64,000 bases of DNA from Tricholoma matsutake (lineage: Eukaryota > Basidiomycota > Agaricomycetes > Agaricales > Tricholomataceae). Location of the stretch: NCBI GenBank assembly GCA_026075535.2, contig AP026538.1, positions 17,802,337-17,866,336 on the forward strand, written 5' to 3'. The notes under the pieces were generated by a model. That model was not told the DNA's origin. It saw only the letters and a program-made list of their open reading frames with translations, and did not search any database. A program made the translations under genes and the position numbers. Of the stretch, positions 19,165 to 29,487 are shown piece after piece; positions within the stretch are counted from its first letter, which is position 1; the number at the start of each line of letters is the position of its first letter.

Positions 19165-21712
19165 TCACAAAGGGGAGATATAATCGGCATTTGTTGATCT
19201 AAACACTTTGTCAGCCCTCAAAGCTAATTCATACCATGAAGCACGTTGATGATTAGCATAAGCAAGTGGACCAGGAAGGGTATTGTTGGACTCTGAGGCT
19301 GACTGCCACCATTGGCTGTGATGGATGAAATACCGCACAGTCCACTGCATTTCATATGTGACAAGTAGAAACTCCTCCCTCCACTGATTTCTCTGAGCCC
19401 GTGAACGAAGCCAATGTACGTGTCTGACTATGAAAAATGTGAGCACAACAAATAGAGATGACCACCTAAAAAAATTTACATTCCCAGAATCGACTGAGGT
19501 CGGCATCGGAAGCGGGTATGGCCGCAGCCCCGCTCCCACCATCGGCACCAATGCCACCGTTAGCTAAGACACCAGTACAAAAGGAATTATGCCAAATCCA
19601 GGACAGACGAACAGAGGTGGAGCCAGCTACATTTGGATTCAAAATAGCTGTGCTGGCATTGAGGTCATCCTTGGTTAACCACTGAAACATACTCAATGTG
19701 TCAGCATCACAATACAGTGCCAGCAATCGGCTACAGCAATGGTTATACATCCGAGCATGCAAGCTAATTTTGTTAACCAACTTGTGGACAACAGCTCGTG
19801 ACCGGGTGCGAACTCCCTTTCGCAGTGCCACTCACATCATGTGTGAATATTGAAATGATTTTTCAGCGATGAGCTCCCACAGCTGATGCAGCAGTCAGCT
19901 TGCCTGGCACTTCCGGAGCTTAATCTCTACCTCGGCCAGGTGGCCATGACGAGGGAGGGTTACTTGTTGCTCCTCCACTGAAATAGTAGATGTTGCAGGA
20001 AGGTTTGATGGGCCAGCTGCCAATGCCGTTGCCGGTGCCAATGCCTCGTCATCATCAAGTTCACCTGGGATATCAAATTCTCCTTCGTTATCATTGTTGA
20101 TCCACGAGGAAGCAATGTCATGATCGGCTATGTTGGCAGCATTTTGTAACTGGGTTAAGGTTACCATGTGGGATGTCAGAGCTTCTCTTTCCCATTCAAC
20201 AGCTTGTGTGTTGGAAATGTGAGGTGATTTACCCAGTCGACAGACTTTGTCTCGCAATTCAATCCTGGTGATGATAAATGATTGGTTGTCATCTGGGGTA
20301 GGCAGTGGAACTCACTGCATTTGCTGAAAAAGAATAGTGAAATCAATCCACTCCTCAACCACGGATTGAACCAGTGCCATTCCCAAAGAAGAGGCTGTGC
20401 CCGAGGCCGATCCCGATCCTGCTGCCGTGTCTGATATCTGCATGGCATACATGTCCATTACCTTGATATCTGTAAGTCTTCTGGTTTCTGCTGAGATGAC
20501 TTCATCCTCCCATCATTCGATTGGTTGCTGGCTGAATGCTGCCATTAGTTCAGTGTGGTATAGGCCAAGTTGTGTGGAGTTCTCAAGTGCTTCCCGAGCT
20601 TTTGTGCATAGTGTGACCATCATACTGAGCATTTTCTTGTGATTTGAATCTGTAGCATGATCATCAAGCATTTCTGCCCGATGTGGCAAGGTTGCTGTTC
20701 TGACTGTCAGGGAGATGGAATTCAGTGATGCCCACAGAGACTCAAGTATTTCTCCTGCTACGATGCCAGACCCTGGGATGAAAGATGGAGCATAGCAAAA
20801 AAAGCATTCATCTTTGTGGCCATGAACATGTAAAAGCCCAATGGCCTGGTCAATCGTCAAGCCGGCCAGAAGATGGGCACCAATACATTCCCGAAGGTAG
20901 ATAATGTACTGGCAGACAATGTCATAAATGAGCATGACTCCCTGTTGAGGGTCAACTCTAGTGATCTTCAGCGCTTGAAGAAAAGCAAAGTCGATATTCT
21001 TCTGCTGTTTTCCATGAAACAGGTCTAGCAATGCATTGGGAACATAACATCCATGCCATGCACATGCAATGGCTGTGCATCCAGTCCTGTCACATGCCTT
21101 AGATGCCAGAAAAGCATTCACAATGGCTAGGAATTTATTTTTGCAAGGGGCCTTCTGAAAGACTGGATAGAAATCAGATCAGCATCGGGGCAGGCAGCAG
21201 GAATGGCAACGGCAATGGCTGCCATCAAGGGAAGTTACCTACTGTTAATCGTTCTATGGCGGCTTGGAGAAAGCGATGATATTCAGCCTGATTTGGGGCC
21301 ATCCCACCTCCATCCCATAGCCATATGTCAGTTTCTGAGCTTTTCTGCTGGACATGATCAGCTTTGAAATTGCCATTGGCCACGAATATGCGTTTGAAAA
21401 CAAATCTGAATGGCAATGTGTCATTATCCATGCCACTGCAGAGACATTCTGTCACCCACTGGTTCACATCATCCTTCCAATTTTCCAGTATGTTTATGCC
21501 TACTTGAGGACATGCTGGGCAGAAATTTGCAAGTGTTCCTGGTTCAGGATTCAAAGGATCTTTTTGATTGTGTCTATACCCTGCCCACTTCAATCTTTTC
21601 ATCCAACACCATAAGCAGGACGTGCCCCAAAGCTCATGGTAGAGATTAACCACTTCGGCAGGCCTCATTGGCAAGGTTACATGCTGAATCAGCTGGTAAA
21701 ACTGATAGGCTG
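19165..21712 (-). pseudogene. KDZ (Kyakuja-Dileera-Zisupton) transposase, 5'-truncated
   Basis: Coding pieces on the minus strand, in order: LPMRPAEVVNLYHELWG and CPACPQVGINILENW (21674-21225), NGNFKADHV, then after an intron (GTAGGT donor, TTTCAG acceptor, about 21121-21235) KNKFLAIVNAFLASKACD. Then come HGCYVPNALLDLFHGKQQKN, MLIYDIVCQY, HVHGHKDECFFCYAPSF, VAGEILESLW and ATLPHRAEMLDDHATDSNHK. The C-terminal pieces are RSRAVVHKLVNKIS, SIRLSW-like text and VHWLRSRAQRNQWREE, ending at a stop near 19165. YDIVCQY and GEILE fit the DDE-type catalytic core of this superfamily. A TGA at 20513-20515 and other breaks suggest decay. The N-terminal cysteine cluster usual for the family is missing because hAT-A2 adjoins at 21713. 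Confidence 0.85.
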
Positions 21713-21992
21713 CAGTACTTTACAGTCCCCCACATGTCCTAGTGGACTCTGACCGGACTGACCGGAGTCCACTGGAGTCCAATTGAACTACACTAAGTAA
21801 TGTAGAGTTCAATCCCCCATTGGAGTCCAACTGGAGTCCAACTGGAGTCCAACTGGAGTCCAACTGGAGTCCAACTGGAGTCCAACTGGAGTCCAAGTGC
21901 AACCAAATGATAAGTCAATTGGATATGAGCTCAAAGGACTTCGTACTTGGTGAATTTCATAAAGTACCCACAAAATAAATTTGTGTACTGCA

Positions 21993-22065
21993 GGAATTGA
22001 ACTCAAGACCTCACCATAAGGAATCACATGACAAACCAAACAAGTGTGCTCAACCACTTGAGCCA
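21993..22065 (-). other. tRNA-like module (left end of hAT-A2)
   Basis: On the minus strand the A box TGGCTCAAGTGG (22065-22054) and B box GAGTTCAATTCC (22004-21993) match the module at 7927-7999 with the same spacing. Confidence 0.6.
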
Positions 22066-22175
22066 CAGGAGATTTATTGGGGATCAATATAAGGTTTATT
22101 CATGACTCAACTTTTCATATTTGTTGAGGAGGCATTTTTCAAACAATTAAGATCAAAAAATTTTAATTAACCACA

Positions 22176-22425
22176 TCCCTCATGTAGGACACAAGGGAGT
22201 GGGTATAATATAATAATAAACAAAAAAAACCCCTCTTGCATCTTGCAAGAGGGGGGGATTATTACTATGTACATAAAAAACTAAACCCCTCATGTTTGGC
22301 ACGAAGGGGGGATTCGTAAGTACTACAATATATATACCCCTCGCATTTGGTGTGAGGGGGGGGGCAGAGATAAATTAAAAATAATAAAGACCCCTCCCCA
22401 TGCAAAATGCGGGGGAGGGGGGGTT
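22176..22425. repeat. Array of GC hairpins separated by AT spacers
   Basis: About five inverted pairs are seen, such as CCCCTCGCA/TGTGAGGGG near 22337-22359, CCCTCTTGCA/TGCAAGAGGG near 22232-22254 and CCCCTCATG/CACGAAGGGG near 22285-22307. They recur about every 45-65 bp with AT-rich spacers (TATATATA, TATTATTA). They correspond to 7600-7825 of hAT-A1. Together they could fold as serial stem-loops in RNA or single-stranded DNA. Confidence 0.65.
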
Positions 22426-22504
22426 GGGGGATGCGGTCTGGGGTGGGTGTCATCGCCCACCCCTCCTCGCACACATCCGTCGCCATAGCAGGCTGCACCT
22501 GTCA

Positions 22505-22755
22505 TCCACCCTACGAGCAGTTGCTCGTAGGCGTGGGGATGGGTGCTGTGGTCGTCTTATCCCTGGTGTGCCCGCCATCCACCCGATGAGCAGCTGCTCG
22601 TCGACATGGGCTCTCACCACCCATCCACCCTGCGAGCAGAGGCTCGCAGGCGTGGGGTGGGTGTGTTGTTGGCTTTGGGGGGTGCTGGTAGGCATCATCG
22701 TCGTCGACTGCACACACTCACAATCCACCCTATGATCAGGGGCTTGCAGGTGTGG
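22505..22755. repeat. Four short hairpins, CGAGCAG...CTCG type
   Basis: Inverted pairs CCTACGAGCA/TGCTCGTAGG, CGATGAGCAG/CTGCTCGTCG, CCTGCGAGC/GCTCGCAGG and CCTATGATC/GGCTTGCAGG are each followed by a GTGGGG-type run. Stem bases change between copies while pairing is mostly kept in the first three. hAT-A1 has three of this series at 7077-7490. Confidence 0.65.
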
Positions 22756-22810
22756 GGTGGGTGTGTTGGCTCATTTGCAGGTGGTGGTGTCGTTACTAGT
22801 AGATTATAAC

Positions 22811-23134
22811 CTAGAAAACTGAAAAAATGAGTTAGTTAGTTCATAAAAACAAAAACCAAGTGAAAAAACTTACATAGGTTGTTTGTGAGTGGTGGTGTCG
22901 TTGCCAGTAGATTATAACCTAGAAAACTAAAAAAACGAATTAGTTAGTTTATAAAAACAAAAACCAAGCGAAAAAAACTTACATAAGGCCCAAACGACGC
23001 AGATTGCGTCGTTTGGGCCCATGTTGGCTCGTTTGCAAGTGGTGGTGTCATTGCCAGTAGATTATAACCTAGAAAGCTAAAAAAACAGGTTGGTTAGTTT
23101 ATAAAAACAAAAAGCAAACAAAAAAAAAACTTAC
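22811..23134 (-). repeat. Tandem intron-like units of hAT-A2
   Basis: Three intron-like segments on the minus strand (23134-23069, 22982-22919, 22873-22811; 66, 64 and 63 bp) all have an intact GTAAGT donor, an AACTAAC-type branch motif (variant AACCAAC in the first) and a TAG acceptor. The block between the first two (23068-22983) is exactly 86 bp and holds a long palindrome around 22987-23020. The next block (22918-22874) is 45 bp and lacks the palindrome, as if 41 bp were deleted. The units match those at 6508-7019 in the other copy. Confidence 0.75.
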
Positions 23135-23410
23135 CTAGGGCCCAAACGACGCGATCTGCGTCATTTGGGCCTGCATTCCATCCATTCAGCTCGTTTGCGG
23201 GTGGTGGTGATGGCGGATTTGGTGTGGGAGTGGTGGCAGTGGGTGTCCACACAGTGGTGGTGGTGGTAGAGAGAGGAGGGAGGGAGGCGGCATCGACGGT
23301 GGTGGTGGTGGTGGTGAGTGATGAGCTGGCACATTTGATGATGCAGCTATATGCTTTGTCATACACAGCTGCACACAGTACCTAGCACAAGTAGATGATA
23401 CCTTAAACAA

Positions 23411-23483
23411 GGTACTGTGGTGTAACAGTTATATTGAGTGCTATGATTACATAAGCAACCGACAGGGATCTGGGTTTGATTCC
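23411..23483 (+). other. tRNA-like module (right end of hAT-A2)
   Basis: A 73-nt span with GGTACTGTGGTGTAACAG at its start and the B box GGGTTTGATTCC at its end (23472-23483). It is the same module as 6201-6273. Confidence 0.6.
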
Positions 23484-23752
23484 TTTCCTTACACACTTTT
23501 TGAGCGGAATACAACTGGACTCCCAGTGGACTCCAACCAGACTCCAACCAGACTCCAACCAGACTCCAACTGGACTCCACTGGACCAGTCCAAGTGGAAT
23601 CCGGTGTTTGAGTGGATTCCACTCAGAGTCCAGTTGGACTGGACTGGGACTGGACTGGCAACTTTGCAGCAGTTGGCTGGTGACCAGTCCCAGTGGACTC
23701 CAGTTGGACTCCAGTCAGTCCAACGGGAAAGGTCAGGGAGTGTAAAGACCTC

Positions 23753-24645
23753 TGGTTTGTAAGGTTTTGAAGTGCATCACAAGTGTGAACATTCCAGAAT
23801 CCATGTAGTCCACTCCCAGCTTCTGTGAGAAACCTTGAGCAACAAGGCACACCTTGTATTTGACAATGTTTCCTTTTTCATCCTTCTTCTGATCAAATAC
23901 CCATTTGCATCCTACAGCTTCCCTGCCTATCGGGAGCTTCTCCAAATGCCAAGTCCCCCTTTCCATCAGTTGATTATATTCCTCATCAATTGCCTTTTCC
24001 CACTCTGGTCCCTCATCACATTTAATTGCCTCCTCATGAGTTTGTGGAAGCCATTCCAGGTCTTCCAGTTTTGCCCTGTCAACACATCAAAAATTGATTG
24101 AAGTGCAATGTGCAATGTTTCTCTTGGTCTGCACCTGGCTGATGATGCTGCTGTGGGTCTCAACACATTTAATGACTCTGTTTGGGTAGGTATGCATTGT
24201 GATGGCTGTGCACGGGGATTATTGATCACTCTGTAATCCAGGTCCTTTCTCCCCTCATGTTCTGGTCTCATGAGAGTTTCCATGATGGGTTTGGTAGTAT
24301 TTTTGGGTGCAGGTGGTTGGGAGTTTCAGAGTTTGCAAAGTCATCACTTGGCTCTGGCTCCCCCTCAGCTTGTAAACCCGGTACATATGTGTATATCTCC
24401 AGTTCCCACAGTTCATCATTTTCATTGAATGCAAAGTTTTGTGATATTTTGATTGATCAGGTGGCTGCATCATAATTAGGGTAAAGCACAGGTGCAGGTC
24501 AACCTGCAGTATATAGGTGGCGGGTTTGATAGGAACAGGTACAGTTGCTGAAATTCCATACCTGTGGTACACCATACCCATTTCAGTGGTATCATGGGTA
24601 TCAACAGTGTCATGGGGTATGAATGTTGCCAAAGTTGATCACTGA
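23753..24645 (-). pseudogene. Copia-1 reverse transcriptase, N-terminal part
   Basis: The minus strand reads LMERGTWHLEKLPIGREAVG, CKWVFDQKKDEKGNIVKYK and CLVAQGFSQKLGVDY, typical of the start of Copia reverse transcriptase. Upstream, in broken frames, lies the variable integrase-to-RT linker (24640 to 23970). Homology stops at 23752 where hAT-A2 abuts, so the catalytic part is missing. Several frameshifts are present. The same element continues at 26064 after an intervening hAT transposase relic. Confidence 0.8.
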
Positions 24646-24884
24646 GCAATAATGCCACACAACACAAAGAGTTCTTTCCTCTGCTTGACTTCGACTGGTT
24701 GTTGCCTCTTTCGCCATCTTAATTGATCTTGTAGTATGTGGTTGGTAAGTAACAAGTTCAGTTTTTTACATCCACTGTTGAATTCCTCAACAGGATAAAT
24801 TATGTATAATGAATCTCCAACCCTATATAAGCCATCCTTGCTTTGACATTCCATTATTCTTTCCCCCCATTGTTGGTTAGTCAC

Positions 24885-25790
24885 CATGCACCAGGATCAT
24901 GCTATGTTGCCTTCTTCATGTTCCTCATCCATGCTTTCATTCCTCCCCACTTGCTTCTATTGTGTTGAGTACTGTGCACACCAGCAAAAAGGCCTTGCAG
25001 TCTGTCAAAAATGTTGTCGAGAATGCTATTCGTCCATTCAAGAAAGCTCATACCAAGTCTATGTCTTCAAACACGTCCATGACTGGTTCTGATAATGGTA
25101 TGTTGTTCATTTCTTTGTGTTATGATGTCTATCAGCTCACTCACCTATGTGTTCAGATGTAGTTCCTGTTTCGACTATTGGTGGGAGTATAGGTGACAAT
25201 GAAGCGGAGGATGAGGAAAGTGATGGTGCTGAGCTCAGCATGTAAACCTTTGACCAACATTATGCTCCTTCTTGTACTGACTCTCTTTTGCAGAAAGACT
25301 CAGTAGAGGTTAACCCGATGTCAAGGTTGGATACGATGCCAAACACAAATACCATTTATTTAGCTGTGCTGCGAAGAAATGTAAAGGCCTCAAGGGTGTA
25401 CATGGCGTTCAGCACTTCCAGGATTTGAAGGACCGTGCTGCAACATCTAATCTTAAAAGTCACGCAATCAAGTGCTTTGGGCAGGAGGCCATCAATGCTG
25501 CCTTCAATGGCACACACCCAAAAGCTCAAGATACATCAATCTTTGTGGCATTTGTGTGACAAGGCCAACAACCCATCAAGATCTCTCACCATGCACATAC
25601 AAAGGCTGAATCTCAGTGAGCATTGCCTTAATTGTCAAGACCCCCTTCTGATTTATTGGCAGTGCTCATATTTCCCAATGGTGCACCGAAAACAATTGCC
25701 TCTTGCACATAGTCAAAGACCAGCACTTTGAGTCCTTGTTCATATGCCAGATCTCATTGAGGCTGTGGATGATAAGGGGAAGGGGAAGAA
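24885..25790 (+). pseudogene. hAT transposase N-terminal relic with BED zinc finger
   Basis: From about 25310 the + strand reads YHLFSCAAKKCKG-like text, then FQDLKDRAATSNLKSHAIKC and FGQEAINAAFNG. This is a C-x4-C...H-x4-C BED finger, as found at the N-terminus of fungal hAT transposases, where it binds the element ends. The upstream frame (24886-25230) has VLSTVHTSKKALQSVKNVVE and is interrupted, possibly by introns near 25100 and 25245. Downstream the frame is broken by stops and no catalytic or dimerisation domain is present. It interrupts Copia-1 between 24645 and 26064. A terminal inverted repeat was not found, so its exact limits are uncertain. Confidence 0.6.
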
Positions 25791-26063
25791 GTGAGGACTC
25801 AAGTGTCAAAATGTTATAATTTTATGCTGACATGTTTTGTCTTGTACCTTCGCAGGTAGTTTTTTGTGCTCTTGTCATCTGTCAACACCATGGTCTTATG
25901 CTGTGGTGTCAACGGTATACTGCAGTGTGTCGACACCATGGTCTGTATATATTACCTGTGGGTTTGACCTGTACCTCTGGGTGTGGTGTATGTAAGGGTA
26001 TGGTGTGACAGGTTACAGGTATGGTGTTGGTGATGAGACCCTCAGTGTGACCCGTGCTACACC

Positions 26064-27740
26064 CTAATCATAATAGCGAATTGATTTCGATCTGTCCATG
26101 AATCCCATAAATTTCATCTTCTTCGATTTTGGGAATACTTTGATCTATTTTTAGATTCATCAAGAACCCAAATGTTGCATCCAAATTCACATAAGTGCAC
26201 CACATCTGGCTTCTGCCCTGTCCATGCCTCATATGGTGTCTTCCCATCAAGTGCACATGTAGGCACTCTGTTCTGTAAATAGGCTGCATGCACCACTGCC
26301 TCATCCCAAAGGAATACAGGTAAATTCTTCTTGATCAGCATTGCCCATGCTAATTCAAGAAGTGTCCTATTGAACCTCTCAGCAACCCCATTCTGTGATG
26401 GTGAGTATGGTGCTGTAGTTTCATTGGTAATGCCCCTTTCTGCTGCAAACTTTTCCAATTCTTTGTTTACAAACTCCTTCCCATTGTTGAAGCATAAATA
26501 TTTTTGGGGTCATCCAAATTTGTTCTCAATCATGTTTACATAAGCTCTGATCTGAGAATGTGCCTGGTCCTTGGTCCATAAAAATAGTGTTGCAACATAG
26601 TGCTTGGCATCATCTGTAAGGCATGACAGGGGTTACCCTTATATGTAAAATCTCATACCCTTACCCTTACCCCTAAACACCCTACCCTTTGGGGTAAGGG
26701 TATGGAAACATATAAGGGTTGCCAAGGGTATGGGGGGGTTTGTCAAGGGTACAAGGTTTCTGCACAAATCAACATATTTAGGGCAAGATTTACATAAGAA
26801 GTGTTGATAGCTATTGTATTTACTATTAATCCCACAAGTGTAACCCTCTTATAGACATAATGAAGCCATCATGATGTTGGCCAACTCCTAAATCTGAATA
26901 TAATTGATGAAAATCTTGAATATAAACCTTTGTAGCTGGAAAAATCCAACAATATTCTTATGTAAACATACCCCTATACCCTTAGTAAGGGTACAGGGGT
27001 ATGCAAGGGTATGGACTTCCAAACCCCTACTTTTACCCCTCATACCCTTACCCCTGCCATGCCTTAATCATCTGTGAATGAGATGTAGTATTTCCATCTC
27101 CCAATGGATTCTACATGGGCCATTCCCCACACGTCACTCATAGCGCGTTCCCCAGCTACCGTGGATCTATTTTTGGCTTCTTTTGGAAATGGCCAATGTG
27201 CCTGTTTAGCCTGGATACAGGCTTTGCATGATCATGATGGGATTGAAGATTCATCGATTACAAGTCCCTTCACCAGTTTCTGCTTCTTGATGGTTTCCAA
27301 TGCACCTACCAACAGATTTCCATATCTGTGGTGCCACTGATCCCATGTTAATTTCTGGGTTGAGGTGAAATTTGCTCTCTCCTGGCCACTCGTGCATCTA
27401 AGAGGTATAGTCTATTTTTGACTCTGCCAATTCCAACAGTTAGGTTGCTCTTCTTCTGTAGAATGGCCATCCCATCCTTGAATTGGATGTCACCTCCCCC
27501 TGCATCAAAGTGGCTGATGGAGAGTAGACAATTCTCGGCATCAGGTGCATGCCGCACTTCCCATAACGTGTGCCAAATTATCTTTCCATCAACATTAAAG
27601 TTTATGATCACTGTCCCATGCCCCTGTGCAGTGATTGGATGTGATCCCAGACCATTAATGGTTGCATTGTAGAGTGGGGTGTAGTCAGTAAATGCTTCCC
27701 TGGTAGTACAAATGTGTGAGGTAGTGGCTGAATCCAAGAT
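26064..27740 (-). pseudogene. Copia-1 protease and integrase
   Basis: Upstream on the minus strand (27737-27348) the protease region reads MDSATTSHICTTREAFTDYT, then LYNATINGLGSHPITAQGHG and NCLLSISHFDAGGGDIQFKD, the usual Copia protease to pre-integrase order. Next come integrase core pieces: FVNKELEKFAAERGITNETT and APYSPSQNGVAERFNRTLLE (catalytic glutamate; 26458-26340), then WDEAVVHAAYLQNRVPT, GKTPYEAWTGQKP and HLCEFGCNIWVLD. A 450-bp MITE (26617-27066) sits inside the core. Frames are interrupted. Confidence 0.8.
26617..27066. mobile_element. 450-bp MITE with hAT-type ends
   Basis: Inverted ends TAAGGCATGACAGGGGT (26617) and the complement of TAAGGCATGGCAGGGGT (27066) are flanked by a perfect 8-bp duplication ATCATCTG (26609-26616, 27067-27074) inside Copia-1 integrase. 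Both flanks inside the ends carry CCCTTACC/GGGTAAGG and AAGGGTATGG-type repeats. The AT-rich centre encodes nothing. The 8-bp duplication supports the hAT superfamily, but the ends differ from hAT-A, B and C. Confidence 0.85.
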
Positions 27741-27830
27741 CCAGTCATAGCATGAAAATTCCTGTGATTCCTGAGTTGAGTAGGTGACATCATTGGGTAA
27801 TGTATTAATAGACTCTTGAGTCTGATGTGC

Positions 27831-28634
27831 TCAATCACCTCTCTTCCTCCTTGCAGGTCCCTTTCCTTCACATCCTCCTCCACCTTTAGACCAACAATCC
27901 TCCTTGATATGGCCTTCCTTCCCACAGTTGAAACATTTCCTCTTCTCTGTCCCCTTGTCTCCTCTTGAAAATTTGGCTTGCATAGCCACCCTGGAGGCTG
28001 TGTCATCACTTCTCCCATGCCACTGCCTATCCTCTTCGAGTAGGATGGCAACCAATTCATGTGATTTTAGAGTGGGCTTGTCACTGCTTAATCCTAGGTA
28101 AGCAGATGTATATTGATCCCAACTCTCAGGTAGTGACATAATGAGAATCATCACAAAATCCTCATCTGGTACCTTGTTATCCATCAAGTGTAACTCCTCC
28201 TGTAGCTTGCATAACTTTGATATATGTTCCACCATATCAAATCCTTCATCAGCAGTCATCCTATATAGTGCATGGCAGGTTGCAAGAACTCCAAGCTGGC
28301 CTTTGGATTCCTTGACCATGGTGAGCTGATCCCACATTTCTCTTGCACTGTCAGTGCCACTGATGTGGATCATTTCTGAGTCGCCGATCACTAACTCAAT
28401 ATGTCTGTGCACCTGCACATCGCCGTCCCTCCATTTCTTCTGCTCCTCTAGCTCTGCAGTGGCCAGGTTGGCTCTATCTGCTGATTCTGGAGCTTTTGCA
28501 TCCTTTGCAATATATTTCTCCAGTCCAAGGTCCCAGAGCATGGCAAGCATCCTTCGCTTCCATGGCATCCAATTTTGGGCCTTCAGTAACTCCATCCAGT
28601 ATGATCCTGATGTGTACAATGATTCTTCCAACAT
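27831..28634 (-). pseudogene. Copia-1 gag
   Basis: A 267-residue frame starts MLEESLYTSGSYWMELLKAQ, has WKRRMLAMLWDLGLEKYIAK and YRMTADEGFDMVEHISKLCK (UBN2/gag-polypeptide type fold), then LPESWDQYTSAYLGL and a nucleocapsid CFNCGKEGHIKEDC near residues 237-250. This is the usual Copia gag order and the frame is unbroken, making this the best kept part of the element. The following protease is in another frame. The protein would form cytoplasmic particles. The start is the first ATG, which fits the gag N-terminus of the other Copia in length. Confidence 0.8.
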
Positions 28635-29256
28635 ACTGATTTGGTATTGATATGATCAAAGATTGATGAGGGCAAATGTGGAGTAAGATACAAAGGGGAG
28701 TCATGTGATGAATTTCTGATATGGGGTCAGTTAGTCCCCCCCTCGAAAGGGTCCTTGAAATTTTTTTGGAGGTCAATTTTTTTTTCTGGTCAGAGGTTGT
28801 TCTTTCAATGCTATGAACATGAGATCACTTAAACTAAGGTCTTGAAACCCCTCTATTGTAAATTACATATTGAACAATGTGACATCAAGCAATTGTGGTT
28901 GGCTGGAGCTGCACCTAGTGACCTCCCTATTCTATGATCACTACAGATCAATGTGTCAAGAGTCAAGCAGCACAGTATGATCTATAACTTCCTTCACCTC
29001 AGTTCCTAATATGAGCATTAGCTTACTATAATGTGAACAATAGCATTATTGCAACCCCATCATCAAACTTGGGTCAGTTGGTATGGCCAACTTGGCACGC
29101 CACAGGGGCAGCAAGAAATGCAAGGTTAATAAGAGAAGTTGGGGCAGAGAATGATATGGATACATACAGGAACAAGGACACAGTAAGCATCAAAACATGA
29201 ATAACAATGTATGACAGCTTACTTTGGCTTCCAGAACCAATTCACTCTGATACAAA

Positions 29257-29487
29257 TGGATGTCGAGATCCCTTACCAGTGGCTCAAATGACAGCCAAAA
29301 CTGTGGCACATTCTGTCACCCCAACCATACATATCCCCCTCCAGACCTCTACTTGAGCCTGACACAGATCCCAGGTTACAATCAGTGTTTCCTAAAGGTA
29401 CTGGCATGTATACCGAAAACAACCCATTATTCTGACACTGCAAACATCTCAACAAATCCAAGATAGACTAATGTTGCTCAGCCAACA
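29257..29487 (-). repeat. Possible 5' LTR of Copia-1
   Basis: On the minus strand a TGTTGG...CATCCA block of 231 bp ends next to TTTGTATCAGAGTG (29256-29243). That resembles the initiator-methionine tRNA primer site TGGTATCAGAG. Gag begins about 620 bp downstream. No second LTR is in the window to confirm the limits, because the 3' part of Copia-1 is lost at hAT-A2. Confidence 0.4.

Larger units (their letters stand above)
21713..23752. mobile_element. hAT-A2: second structured hAT-like element, inverted relative to A1
   Basis: Ends: CAGTACTTTACAGTCCCCC at 21713 and the complement of GAGGTCTTTACACTCCC at 23752. The internal order mirrors hAT-A1: an 11-bp subterminal repeat ACTGGAGTCCA in about 7 copies (21825-21900), tRNA-like (minus), GC hairpins, intron-like units, a CCACCA-complement tract, tRNA-like (plus), and subterminal repeats (23515-23720). 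The flanking octamers differ (ATAGGCTG left, TGGTTTGT right). The left flank is the KDZ gene and the right flank is a Copia polymerase, so this copy probably marks a recombination or deletion joint. Confidence 0.85.

Noticed and set aside
25860..26060. TIR of the BED-finger hAT relic (CACGGGTCACACTGAGGGTC)
   Set aside because: No matching inverted copy or duplication was found on the left side near 24645, so the end is not supported.
26640..27060. Telomere repeat tract
   Set aside because: GGGTA-type motifs are irregular, inverted relative to each other, and lie inside a MITE with target duplications.
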